Below, in pieces: positions 11,787 through 22,903 of a DNA stretch of 64,000 nucleotides. Each line of letters starts with the position of its first letter. Position 1 is the stretch's first letter. This stretch comes from Isoetes taiwanensis (lineage: Eukaryota; Streptophyta; Lycopodiopsida; Isoetales; Isoetaceae): contig JAJEKV010000218.1 in NCBI GenBank assembly GCA_021234155.1, positions 434,001 to 498,000 on the forward strand, read 5' to 3'. Under the pieces are notes generated by a model. That model had not been told where the DNA came from. It was given only the letters and a program-made list of their open reading frames with translations, and ran no database searches. A program made the position numbers and the translations under genes.

Positions 11787-12194
11787 AAGGGCCTATGCAA
11801 TGGAACACGGTTGATTATACGAAAGCTGGGAAGACGTGTTATTGAGGCAGAGATAGTAACTGGGACACACGTTGGTGATAGTGTGCTGCTATCGCGCATT
11901 CCAATTGTGCCTACCGATTCAGGTTTGCCATTTCAGTTTGAAAGGGTGCAATTCCCTCTGCGGCCGGCCTTTGCCATGACCATAAACAAGTCCCAGGGCC
12001 AGACAATGCATAAGGTGGGGATATATCTTCCAAAGCCTGTCTTTACGCATGGACAATTGTATGTGGCATTCTCAAGGGTACAAAATCGACAAGGAATTAG
12101 GGTTGCTATTAAAGACCCACCATCCATGCCTCAAGAAGACGCCAATACAGTTTCAAGGTTCACAAGGAACGTGGTTTACACGGATGCTTTGTGA
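11787..12194 (+). pseudogene. Helitron Pif1 helicase, C-terminal part
   Basis: This is the remainder of the helicase split by Tn-A. It begins GLCNGTRLIIRKLGRR and includes the conserved helicase strings FAMTINKSQGQT and LYVAFSRV. It stops at TGA 12192-12194. The segment is open throughout and directly continues the frame that ends at 3319 if Tn-A and one AAGG are removed. It is listed as a pseudogene because the upstream gene is frameshifted and interrupted. Confidence 0.93.
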
Positions 12195-13147
12195 TCCGCG
12201 TAAGTGTCATGTTCTCGACTAACGTTGTGATGTCCATATATTGCATGTATATGTGTTTTTTTTTCAAAGGTTCTCATGCTTCTTGGATGTTTTTTGATCT
12301 TCTGAATGTGTGCAGATCATGAAGCCCTACACACCTTTTATACCTCGGGAACTTGGAAATCCTAAGCCAAGGGCGATAGTTCATGTACATCGTAGGGATG
12401 GTGAGTGTAAGATTTGTTAGTTCCAACAATAACAATTGCTTATATGCTCCTTAATTAAGGAGTTATTTTTTTCTGAAATGATATCTTATTGTTGTAGGGA
12501 GTTATGCGATAGTTGATAACACGCTTACCGGGCGTGTGGTCGTGTTGAGTCAAAAAAGTTTCCCTCCAAGTATACATGCGGGGGAACTTGCTTCACGCCA
12601 GAGGCATCACACACATTGGTGTTTGTGATGGGAGACGGTTCAAGGCTTGGGCATCGATTCCACATGACGCAGCTTGGTGATTACTGAGCTTCACGAGTTC
12701 CTAACAAAGCATAACATTGTTGTTGGTACACCTGAGTCGCGCGTGTGGGACATCGTATCAGAGCATGTTTACACGTTCATGTTTGCCACCATAGGCACGA
12801 CGGGAGGAGCTTCTATACCTATCAACCATGAATCGAAGCTTCATATCGAGCCGACGGATGTTCCTAGAGTTCTCTGGGACAGGTTCTTCGTGATGTGGAT
12901 CCACTGAGATTGACGGGCATAACCTCATTTTGCACTAAAAGTATTTTGTATTTGCGTATAGAACCAGTATATTTGTTTAACATTTTGTTTGTACTTCATA
13001 TTATGTGTACACTTTAAAAGGTAAAGTTTGTTCCGTATCTATATTTGTCTATTTCCACCTACACGTATATTGCCTTCGATGCATTGTGCGCATTCACGAC
13101 ACAACCACAACTAACGCACATAAATGCCCACATACGTCCACGACTAA
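12195..13147 (+). other. Helitron 3' region with unrecognised short reading frames
   Basis: Between the helicase stop and the Helitron 3' hairpin there is no gene I recognise. An open stretch at 12674-12907 (77 codons, ending FFVMWIH) and another near 12600-12690 look coding-like and could be captured exons, but I cannot assign a family. 12910-13140 is AT-rich. Repeated ACGCACATAAATGCCCAC-like words occur just before the terminus. Confidence 0.4.
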
Positions 13148-13177
13148 TGCCCGGCATCGCCGGGCACACGTTTCTAT
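13148..13177 (+). repeat. Helitron 3' terminal hairpin
   Basis: The hairpin TGCCCGGC-ATC-GCCGGGCA (13148-13166) is followed by ACACGTTTCTAT. The same layout, stem of 8, loop of 3 and then about 10 bases to CTAG, recurs at 37908-37937, 46888-46916 and 55371-55400. Here the last four bases are CTAT rather than CTAG. Confidence 0.8.
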
Positions 13178-14030
13178 GTATTATATATTCTAATATTTGC
13201 TTGATTTTATTAAATAAGTGATTATTTTCTTTGTAATGTCAATATATAAATTGTTATTTCAAGTATATTTGTTGTTGTAATGCTATATTTTGTTGATGTT
13301 AAGTTCAAGCAAATAGGTCTTTCCCTTGCCTTGTTTAACGCAAAACGTGAAAAGATAACAATATATACAACATACACTACAGTTTTTTAAATGCAAAAAA
13401 TGGAATTAAAAACCCTAAATACACTGAAAATAATGCTTATGTGGCGCGATTTTGGAATAGACATAATCCCAAAATAAATGAATAATGGTTGAGGTTAGTT
13501 ATAAAAAAGTAAAATGGCATAAAAGACGCTTGGTAAAAAAGGCTCACCCTTTAATCTTTTGCCTGTGTGAACGCGGTCTTTAGATTAGTTCTAAAAAGAA
13601 AAAGGGGAAATAAGAGGTCCTTGGTAAAAAGGGCACATCCATCAGCCTTTTGCCTCTTTGGAGTAAAATATGCTCATGGCAATAAGGAGTAGAGCTTATG
13701 TTGCAACATAACAATACATAGTTCAGTTGAAAATCATGAGCAATTAAAGAGAGAGCATCATTTACATGTTTCAATCTATGCCCAGCATTGACTAGTGTAT
13801 CTAGAATATGGAGGCTGAAATGCGTGGTGAAGTATGTTATTTGAAAACATAAAGAATTGTGTTGAAGGAAAAACGGGTAGAGGGTAGAACGTGACAATAC
13901 TACTATTTATTATATGTTAAGCTTTCTTGTACAATGTAAGTAGAAAATGTCAACAAAATATCTTATGTAGAGGTCTTTGACAAAGTCAAACTACAGTCAA
14001 AATATGTAAGTTTTGACTTTTCACCTTTTG
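13178..14030. other. AT-rich spacer with one tandem duplication
   Basis: No gene is visible. Two diverged copies of an approximately 80-90-bp unit lie at about 13494-13574 and 13584-13663. Both contain CTTGGTAAAAA, a GGC.CA motif and CTTTTGCCT. The rest is simple AT-rich sequence upstream of the kinase exons. Confidence 0.6.
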
Positions 14031-14161
14031 CCATAAGAAATTGACGCCAGAAGACGTATTTTTTGCTCAGAATTTGTTTCAGAGGGCAAAGGTTCGCATG
14101 GAAGGTTGGAGTGAGAACTTACAAATCTTGAATCGAAATGTACAACGTGGAATGGCGGTTG

Positions 14162-16595
14162 GGACGATCTGAAGCAATTCTGCAGCTGGAACAGGTGAAA
14201 ATGCAAATAAGTTCAAGAACTGTAGTTTTTGGAGTGTAAGTCGTATCGTAGTCCCTAGTTGATATTTCGATGTTTAATATTGCAGGAGATGGTGATTTTA
14301 CGTCAGTACCAGCACAAAAATATTGTAAAATATTTGGGGACGGAAAGAGTAAGTTGCTGATATAACCTGGAGGGTCTTTGTTATGGAGGCTCTTTGTTAT
14401 GATAAATGATTGGTGCTAGAAGAATAAGATGCCTTATTTGATCTGTCTCCTTAGTCATCAACGCCTGCTATAAAAATAGGTTAATGACATATTCGATATG
14501 CCTTTTAGAAATTCCACTCTGGCTTTCCAGGGTTTTTAGAAATGTCCCGCATATATTATACACGATAGTTTTTGGTGGTTTTGATGTTCCTGTGTTTCTA
14601 ATTATATACAATTGCTAGCTTGCTTTATCCTTGCAAAACTACCACGAGTCAAGGGTAAATACATTTTCCCCTGTCCATTTCTCCCAATCTAAAGTGGGAA
14701 GATAGTTATTAATATTATATTTTGGAATGCTGCTTCACCTCATTCCTGCCTTTTAATTCCTAGTCAATTTTGTTGTCATTGACATACAATGGTCTCTGCG
14801 TTTGTTTCCCAATTGCTTGTTTTTCTAAATACTTCTCACTGTCATCTATTGCTATCGTTATCTTCTTTCTTCTTGCTAACATTGAAACTGATGCAGTATC
14901 TAGGGTTTGGATAAGTGTTTAACAATAATTTCTTTGCTGTATTCTGTCAACTCTGTAAAAGAAAATTCATGCTTTTTCAGAAAGATGGCAACTTTTACAT
15001 TTTTTTGGAGTTGATGACCCAAGGATCTCTTGCTTCATTATACGAGACCACTCCTTTTTTTGAAAGGCAAATACGGAAGTACACGAGACAGATACTTGAA
15101 GGCCTCAAGTACTTGCACGACCACCAAATCTTTCACAGGTTCCTATACTTTTGGACCTCTTTGTCAAATTTTGTGATCCGTTTATGGAAGTCAGAAATCA
15201 GTCAGGTATTGAAAGGAGCTAACTTAATATTCTCTTTCTTAACGGCATTTTGTCAGGGATATAAAATGTGCCAATATTCTTGTTGGCGCAAGCGGAGATG
15301 TCAAACTTGCTGATTTTGGAATGGCCAAACAGGTGTGAGTTTTTCACAAGTGAATGATGGACTTTGTTGATTTTGCCATTTACGATTTAATGGTTCATTT
15401 CTTGTATACGTAGCTAGGTAACAACATAAATGGCTTGAAGATGTTGCTTCTATAAGTCGTTCCTTTTTTGCTGTCACAGTTAAGTTTGGCAAATGAAGAC
15501 CTCTCTCCTAAGGGAACCCCATACTGGATGGCGCCGGAGGTAACTTATTTTCTGCAGTAATAGGAAATCCTGTTATAGCCTTGGAATGGGGAAATTTGCC
15601 ATTATGAGACTCATGGCTCATGCTTTCAGGTCACCAATCCAAAAAAAACGCCTGCTGGTCTACCTGCAGACATTTGGAGTTTAGGATGTACTGTTCTAGA
15701 AATGTTCACCCGCAAACATCCGTTTGGTGATTTGTCACTGGTAAAGGCTTCTCTATTAACCTTAATGTCTCTGCCTGCAGTAAGGAGGGAGTCTAATTTT
15801 AATTGCTCTATCTATTGATTAAGGAGTAGATAACGCCCTGGGCCGAGGGTGTTACTGAAAAAAAAATTTGAGGGCCATCAAAATGGCGAGGGTGTGCGCG
15901 TAGCGCACGCCCGAGCCATTTTGATGGCCCGAAAATTTTTTTTGAAGTAACACCCGAGGGCCAGGGCGTTATCGCCCTTAACACACTGCCCCGAGAGTTT
16001 TGGGCCATCCGATCATTATCAAAATTGATCTGGATCCGTCCATTTCATAACATCCTAGGGTGTTATGGAGTAGCAGTGTGTTATAGCTCCAGTAACACAC
16101 TGATCAAGATTGATCTGAACCGTTGGATCACTATAAACTTGAGGGGCAGTGTGTTAAGAATCCATACTTACGGTCTATTGCAGGTTATAAGGCCTCACTC
16201 ATATTCCTTGTTGGCATTGTGGGAAATTTTTTTCATCCCTCTTCATAGTTATCAACCTACTTGTTCACATGCTGCCGTAACGCTTCAAACTATTTAATGA
16301 AAGCACGCACTTTTCAATTGCATAAGTGAAGTCCATTGGAAAGCCCCTTTTATTTTTAATTGGAATTTGCATGAAATGCTAAGGCCTTCTTGTCACTGAC
16401 GCATGGATGATTGTGGGTTTTCAGGAACAAGCAACTTATAAGATTGGAAAGGGGGAAGCGCCACCTCTAGATGCTGATTTGCCTGATGATGCCAAAGATT
16501 TCCTAGCACGGTGTTTGCAGCCAGATCCATCAAAACGACATACTGCAGCAATGCTGCTTGAGCACCCGTTTGTAAATTTGTCATGTCCCAAATGA
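14162..16595 (+). CDS. MEKK1-type MAP kinase kinase kinase, partial kinase domain in several exons
   Basis: This is a serine/threonine kinase domain of the plant MEKK (MAPKKK) group, which phosphorylates MAPK kinases. Exons with good splice sites are: end of one at 14194 (..ILQLEQ), 14286-14348 (EMVILRQYQHKNIVKYLGTER), 14981-15138 (KDGNFYIFLELMTQGSLASL... to FH), 15257-15332 (DIKCANILVGASGDVKLADFG), 15480-15539 (to GTPYWMAPE), 15630-15740 (DIWSLGCTVLEMF) and 16425-16595 (to stop). HRD, DFG and APE motifs are intact, as is the domain end DPSKRHTAAMLLEHPFV. The glycine-rich loop and the ATP-binding lysine are not found upstream. The gene is therefore 5'-truncated, or its first exons are too diverged or distant to see. 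The stop lies soon after the kinase domain. Confidence 0.8.
15829..15973. repeat. 145-bp fold-back element in a kinase intron
   Basis: This is almost one continuous hairpin. GATAACGCCCTGG at the start pairs with CCAGGGCGTTATC at the end. Internal blocks GGGTGTTACT, GGGCCATCAAAATGGC and GGGTGTGCGCG pair around a centre near 15901. The structure resembles a fold-back MITE and lies inside the intron 15741-16424. GC-rich arms contrast with the AT-rich intron. Confidence 0.9.
15977..16158. repeat. 182-bp MITE with CTTAACACACTGCCCC ends
   Basis: CTTAACACACTGCCCC at the left (15977-15992) is repeated inverted at the right (16143-16158). Subterminal segments ATCAAAATTGATCTGGATCCG and a similar word near 16100-16125 are also inverted. 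TGTGTTA words occur internally. It sits three bases after the 145-bp fold-back, so the two may be parts of one composite element. No clear target duplication was found. Confidence 0.8.
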
Positions 16596-17539
16596 TTTGG
16601 CTACAACCATAGAGAACCTCAAATGTCTTGGCCACAACAGTAGAGAACCTCAAATATCTTGGCAGGAAGCTCGAGGTCCATACTATACTATGGATGTTAT
16701 AAGCTATGTTATAAGTTTCTTTTGAGATTTTAATTTTATTATCAAACTAATAGCATTGCTTAGCTTTTCGTCAGGTAAAAGGCATAGGCATGATGATCTA
16801 TATCTAATACTAAAGGAGTTTTAGGATAGTCTGTGCAGCATCATGTCCCTTCATTTTTTTAAATTGTTTTCATCCCTTGGATTTACCGTTTTTCATGCCC
16901 TTATACTGCCTGGGCTTCGAGAACTTTGCCGGATCATTTTTACTTGTAGCATGAGCTCTCTGCGGCTTGCTTCTCCTATTTGTCGCCTCCATTTTGACAA
17001 ATCTGACCCATTTCACGCCGAATTGGCATAGTAAGATCGAGCTATTTCTCCAATCCGGAAGGTGGTCCTCCCAAGTGGGCAGCCCTCTGTTCTCGATCTT
17101 GCTAGCTCTTGACGCCCTTTTTAACATGCTTTGTAATTTCGTGCATACAGCCACTACATTCAGTTCCTTGTCTACGTGCCTTAGCCTCTACTTCCTTAGC
17201 CTCAGCTGCCGCTGCTACAACTAAGAGCAATACGGACCAGATTATTAGAGACATTGTTGGGCTCAAAAAGTCTGTTGGGAGGTGAGTTACTTATAGGTTT
17301 TTTGCCTTTGTCAAAAGGTAGATATAATCTTTTGCTTCCTGTGGCCTTCTAACCGAGATAGATGCCTGCCTTGAAGGACGTGAGCAAATATGGAATGGAA
17401 GACGGTATTTTTCCAGGATTTTTCTAGATGGGTTTGGCTTCTTTTGCCCTAAGCTCTCCACTTTCTTCAGCTTCGAGAAGTCTTGGGTATGTTCCTCTTA
17501 CTTCTTTGGGTGTAAATTCTATAGTGGTGATCAAAAAAA
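16596..17539. other. Region downstream of the kinase, no gene recognised
   Basis: Short open frames here show no recognisable domain. A segment at about 17425-17490 (CTTCTTTTGCCCTAAGCTCT and following) is repeated at 43020-43070, so it belongs to a dispersed repeat. From about 17600, GCCATAGCCATA words begin, leading into element C. Confidence 0.5.
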
Positions 17540-17708
17540 CGCGACAGCACCCAGCACTTAAAGCACTTAGATCCTGTCAGCCTTGTGTCACGCATTTAAT
17601 GCTGGCAATTCCCGCGCCATAACCGTACGCCATAGCCATAAGCCATAGCTTTTACTCGAACTTTCTCGCGCCATAGCCATAGCCGAAAGCCAAATTCTTT
17701 GCATCAGA

Positions 17709-19448
17709 ATGGGCGAAGCAGTGACAGTAGAAGATTTTGTGGAAATGCATGGATTGTCGGATGATAGACTAATTCCGGCTGAAGAAAAAAATCACCACTG
17801 AAGATTGGCTATCAGTTTGGAGAGAGGAGATAAATTCCAGACACAGTATAAAAATCTCGCTGGTACAGTCACATCTGAAAGAAGAATTACAATCATTGAT
17901 AAAAAAGCTTTATCAGAGTGAGGGATTATGCAATAATGAGGTCAAAAAACAGATAGCCTATGCTTTTGCATGGAAAATTGCATATCTGCACAAAGAAATC
18001 CTGAAAAGTACAAGGTAAACTGGGCTGCTGCTGGAGCCCAAATTATGAAATACAGGAGGTGTAGGAAGCCTGAGCAATTGGAACCAAAAAGTAATACAGA
18101 GAAGAAGATGGTAGAAGCTGAAGAGGAAAAGAAGTTGGCAGTAGAATCTTTTATTTTGAACACAAAAATTTTACAGAATGTAGAACTGATCAAGAATGAG
18201 ATCACCAGAATTTCTAGTGAGAGAGAAGCTTGTGCATTGGAGTTGAATGACATCCTTGTCACATTGGCAGCAGAGGATCTCTCAAATCAGGCTTTAAGTG
18301 GCAATGTGGCAGTAGCAAACAATAATATTGAGCAAATGAAAAAGGAATTAGAACTCAAAAAGTCTTTGCAGGTAACTCCAGAGTTAGAGAAAGACATTGC
18401 TGAGCTTGAAACAAGTATTATGCTTGAGACCTATGCAGCAAAAAAAATGGCAAGTTATAGGAAGATCAATCCAAACACAACATCAAGAAAGGATGAATTG
18501 CAAGGTGAACTTCACATGAAGGATGCTAACCTCTCAATACTGAGATCAAACCTCAAAAACTTGGAAGAACTGAAAGGTATGTAATTTTCACCAATTAGAG
18601 TCAATGCAGTTAGTAGAGACTTACCTGTGCTATTTGAGGACGCTTGTGCTGCATGTGGATTAGCATTCTCCAGCAATTACAGGTTATCAGTAAAACTAAA
18701 ATGTGATCATGAGTATCACTTAATGTGCACAGCTTTGTTGGCTAAAGGTAAATGCATTGTTTGCACTTCATCTATCAGTTCTGCTGTATTTTTAGAGCTT
18801 GATATGATAGTGCCTGTGGACGAGACAATGCTTGAAAATACAGGATCACCTTCCATTGTACATGATAGGAGATCAACTCTTGGAAATCTTGCTCTGCTAC
18901 CCTCAACTTCAAGATCTCCTTATAAGATTGGAGCAAATAATGTTATATTAACAGATGATGAGGGTGAAGCTGCTACAGAAAACCTTGGGAAGGTTGTTGA
19001 GGGAAAAGCAAATTCAGAGTCACATCAAGAGAGTGATACAGAGATGGAAGTGGTGAAGGAACATTCGAAGAAAAGGAAAATTTCACCCAAATCAAAAGTG
19101 CAGGTTCCAAAGAAACAGAAAAGCAAAGATAAAGCAAGCAGGAAAGGAGAAGCACCTAAGAGGACTTATCCATTCAGAAGCAAGAAGAATCTGAAAGATG
19201 CAGTAGAGGCTGATGAGAATACAAGTTTAGAGTTGCATCAAACAACAGATGAAGCACTTGTAGCACTTAATAATGCTTCTACTTGGGAAAGCATCATCAC
19301 GACAGGTCAATCTGCTGCCACTGCTGCTGTTGAAGTAGAAGATCAGGCTCCAACTCCAAAAGAAGGTATTCTATTTCAAGCTATACTTCATGCTCTGAAT
19401 GACAAAAATGAATCTGTCTCGATCAAGAGTCTGTTACATGAAAATTAG
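17709..19448 (+). pseudogene. Coiled-coil RING-H2 protein of element C, with nonsense and frameshift
   Basis: The gene likely starts at ATG 17709 (MGEAVTVEDFVEMHGL). It shifts frame near an A-run at about 17785 and again near 18000. A charged, helical stretch (18060-18580, rich in Glu, Lys and Leu) is a probable coiled coil. A TAA at 18582-18584 lies in the same frame as the continuation. The following RING-H2 pattern (about 18645-18770) reads CAAC, then KCDHEYHLMC, then CIVC, giving the C-x2-C...C-x-H-x2-H-x2-C...C-x2-C order. A Lys/Ser-rich nuclear-type tail follows (SKKRKISPKSK, KKQKSKDK). A RING would suggest ubiquitin or SUMO ligase activity, but substrate and role are unknown. It ends at TAG 19446-19448. 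Confidence 0.6.
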
Positions 19449-19577
19449 CTGGCCTTGATTCCATGCAGGGACAATTGGAGATAATTCCATATCAATGAAA
19501 GGAAGTGTTGTAGCCATTAAAAGGTATTTGAGTGTTCATTGTAGCCATTTGAGTGTTATTAATCAAAAAAATTTAAA

Positions 19578-20783
19578 TTGCTTTGCAATGGTTGTTTGAA
19601 TTTGTTTTGTTCTAATGTAGGTCTGCACGAAATTCAAACAAATTTGATAATGAAAAAGATATCAAACATCATCAATAAAGTGAAGAAAAGGAGAGCAGAA
19701 ACAAAAGTGAAGCCAATTACTCTTGAATTTACAATTGAGACTCAAGCACTTGACAAATCAACATCAGAAGTTGAGCCACCTTTAGTTCCAAAAACTATAC
19801 TTGAGGCAACTATAGTTCAATAACCATTAGCTCCAAAAACTATAGTTCAACCAACTATAGTTGAGTCTTCTTTTGTGGGAGATAATATAGTTGAGGCAAA
19901 TATAGTTCAGCCAACAATGGTTCAACATTGTGTTGATACAGGGATGGTTCAGCCAACATGGTTCAGCCAACATGGTTCAACAAGTGAAGAATTTGGTAAA
20001 GCAGCACATAGCAGAAATATCATGGTGAGTAGAAAGCTATTGATTATGGACCTCAATGGTGTTTTGGTTAAAACATATTCAAAGTCTGAAAAACTTGAAA
20101 TACCTGGCCCACACATTATAGAGTATACAAAAAACAAGATAGTTTTATTCAGGCCTGGTGTTACAGAATTTTTAAACAAGGTAAGCATTTACTATGACTT
20201 GGCTATATGGTCATCTATGACTGCTTTCAATACAAAGGAAGTGTTACAGAAGTTGTGTCCATTACTTATACGCAGGTTTGTTTTTATTTGGGGACAAGAG
20301 TTTTGTGACAAAATGCCTTTTACGTTACCTGGACATGTTGACAAACCAGTGTTCATGAAACCTTTGGAAAAGGTGTACTGCCAGTTTCCTCAATATAGTG
20401 AAAGATGTATTTTGGTTGATGACTCAGTTTATAAGACATTCTTGTCTCCACCTTATACAACTGTTATTGCAGCAAGCATGAGGATTGAAGAATTTAAGTC
20501 AAGTTTAAGTTTGCTAGTGGATTCCATATTTCCATTGTTGTATCAACTTGCAATGGATGATAACTGGAAGACATTATTGAAGAGAGCACAATATGTGGAT
20601 TTCTTTGACATGGAGGCCGTGGACATTCTTGAGAGGTTGGATGCAGCAATGTTAACAGTTCCTCAGCAGGTTTCTTTTGATCTCTATTACTCTACATTTG
20701 TGAAGTGGCTGACTGAACAGGCAGATAGCAAGTTCATCAACAACTCTGCCGTGCAACACCTGAAACAATTTGTAAATAGTTAG
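19578..20783 (+). pseudogene. FCP1/CTD-phosphatase-like HAD protein of element C, one in-frame stop
   Basis: The HAD-fold core starts at about 20035: KLLIMDLNGVLVKTY (motif I), LAIWSSMTAFN (motif II), KPLEKV, then CILVDDSVYKTF (DD motif). This order fits FCP1/SCP-like CTD phosphatases. Motif I reads D-L-N-G, so the second Asp, the usual general acid, is Asn. I recall plant HAD relatives with the same DLNG variant, so the gene may be a captured plant gene. Ahead of the domain lies a degenerate repeat of about 12 residues (PKTIVQPTIVE and similar). A TAA at 19821-19823 interrupts this repeat in frame. A plausible acceptor ...TAATGTAG lies just before 19621. Catalytic activity is doubtful. Confidence 0.65.
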
Positions 20784-21644
20784 GTGAAACAAATTGTAAA
20801 TAGTCAACTGACAGCCCCTGGCCATTTTTGTTGTTCATGTAGGCTGGCCAATTTTGTATACATTTTGATATATACTTTGGATCTGGATATACTTATTAAG
20901 TTATCAATGAATATTTTTATCTTCTTTGCACAATTGCTGCTCCTAAACTGTTATCAACTTGAAGGCAGGCTGCTCATTATTTGTTGGCATGTCTGCTCAT
21001 CCATACTATACAGGTTGTCTTTCACCAAAGTCATGTCAAATTTGCAAAGCCTAACGAGGTGGCTGTACACTGTGGCCAGTGGTTTGTCTAAAAGAAGTTG
21101 AAAACTTAATTCTCCTTCCAATTGTTTGTAATAGTAGCCAGAAAGTATGACCTCACCAATTCCAAAAACATTGCCCCAGCCATCTTCATAATCATCTAGT
21201 AATGTGTTCTTTGTCTCAATACATTTCAGAACATAAAAGTCTACACTCTCAGCATTGTCTTCTTCTGCATTTACTGCAAAATTGTCCCCTACTTCTACAT
21301 TAGAACTGGTCAGATCATGGTCACCATCATCTTCACTATCAGTCTCCTCGTCTTCAGACTCAACCTCATTGTCAGGAATTTCCTGCACTTCTGCTTTTTT
21401 TGGGACCAACTCGTTTGTCTCCCAACCTCCTATACGAGATTTAGTGCTACAGGAGTCCCATTTCCCTTGCTGGCAAGACATGCAAAAACATGACAAAGGT
21501 CTATGTGCAAGCTTCAAAGGATTTTCTCTATCAAAAGGCCTGATGCAATGAATTTTAGTTGTCCCTTTGAGAGTCTGAGCATCATACCTTTCTGATCTAT
21601 CTATATTATCAATTTCCCAAAAGTACCTGCAGGCAACAATTAAT

Positions 21645-21880
21645 CAAGTGCTGTAAGTGCTTAACTGCTGTAAGTACTGTAAGTGTTGTACAGATAAGTA
21701 AACATTCCAATAACAAAAAAAAAAGAAGTTCAAAATGTTATATTTGTACATAAATGGCCTTCAATATGTACAAAACTAGTAAACTATCACCAAACATACA
21801 TAAAAATCATGCACAATAATTATTATAAAATACAGGTCTAGGTGCTTCAAGTGCTTCAAGTGCTACAAGTGCAGTACTTA
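21645..21880. repeat. AAGTGC word clusters in a transposase intron
   Basis: 21645-21690 and 21845-21875 hold runs such as AAGTGCTGTAAGTGC and CTTCAAGTGCTACAAGTGC, roughly nine copies of AAGTGC or one-base variants at 9-10-base steps. Similar words occur at 17555-17570 and 23335-23400 near the presumed element ends. Confidence 0.7.
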
Positions 21881-22807
21881 CCTGTGTATATCGGAATCAG
21901 ATGAGCTATTGGTAAAGAATTCATTTAAAAATTGAACGACATCTGCAGCACACTGGAGTTTTCTCCAATTATACTTCAGTTGTTCCTTTGTGAGAAAACT
22001 TTCTACCACTGCTCCTTGGCCATCATGCTCACCTTTTCCATGCGAGCTGGCAAAGAAATTCCAAATAATCTCCTTCATAAGATCTCTGTACCATCTACCC
22101 AAGAAATAGAATGGTCTTGAAGACTTAAATTGAGATGAACAACCATCTGACCATACGTAATGCTTGGAATATTGAATACCATTTACCTCCAACCAAGTGG
22201 CATGTTTTAAGAGGCAATGCTGTACAAATTCAGTGCCAAGAGATAGAAGTGACACTCTTTTATAATTTCTCTGTTATCATCTTTTTGCTTCATATCTTTT
22301 CTTTTCTTCTTGATGTCATTGCCATCCACCTCTTGTTTCCTTCCAAACCTGTAAGTGATATGAACTAAAATGGATACCTGGTCAGTGTGCCAATGACATT
22401 TCTGCAAAGTCAATTGCAGAAACTATTGTGTCTTCTCCAAAACTTGCCAAACATTGTCTGAATTGTTTTGCTTGCCAATGAGCCTTGTAGTTGTGTGGCA
22501 CAAATGCTGCCATTGTTTTTCTTGCATGTTCCTGAAATTCAAAAGGGGTACTAGTCTTGTAGGCCAATCTTGTAACTTTAGTTGGTTTCTTCTTAGGGTT
22601 TCTCTTAGAAACAGCTTCTTGCTGCAAGTAGTAGAATCAACAAATTAGTATAAATTATGACGTGATCCTTCTAACACAAACTCAACACTAACTTTTTCAA
22701 AAACTTTCCAATCCACCAGGTGTTCTAATGATTTACTTGTTTCCCTTGGACACTTTGGAATCCTGTATAAAGTGGATTAGAGAAAGTACTGTAAGAGAAT
22801 ATTGAAG

Positions 22808-22903
22808 CTAGATATCATAGAAATGAAAAGTTAAACAATATATGAGATATGTTATCTAGATATCATAGAAATGAAAAGTTAAACAATATATATGAGCTAT
22901 GTT
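22808..22903. repeat. Tandem duplication, two 48-bp copies
   Basis: CTAGATATCATAGAAATGAA and the following bases occur at 22808 and again at 22856, nearly identical, inside an intron of the element C transposase gene. Confidence 0.9.

Larger units (their letters stand above)
131..13177 (+). mobile_element. Autonomous-type Helitron, interrupted by Tn-A
   Basis: The element carries the Helitron hallmark gene, a Rep with HUH and Y2 motifs joined to a Pif1-family helicase. It ends with a 3' hairpin (13148-13166) followed by CTAT, where CTRR is usual. The 5' TC terminus is not visible because the LINE end at 1-130 lies against the coding region. The helicase is split by the Tn-A transposon (3324-11786). 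Several frameshifts upstream show the Helitron itself is decayed. Without Tn-A it would measure roughly 4.6 kb from position 131. Confidence 0.85.
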
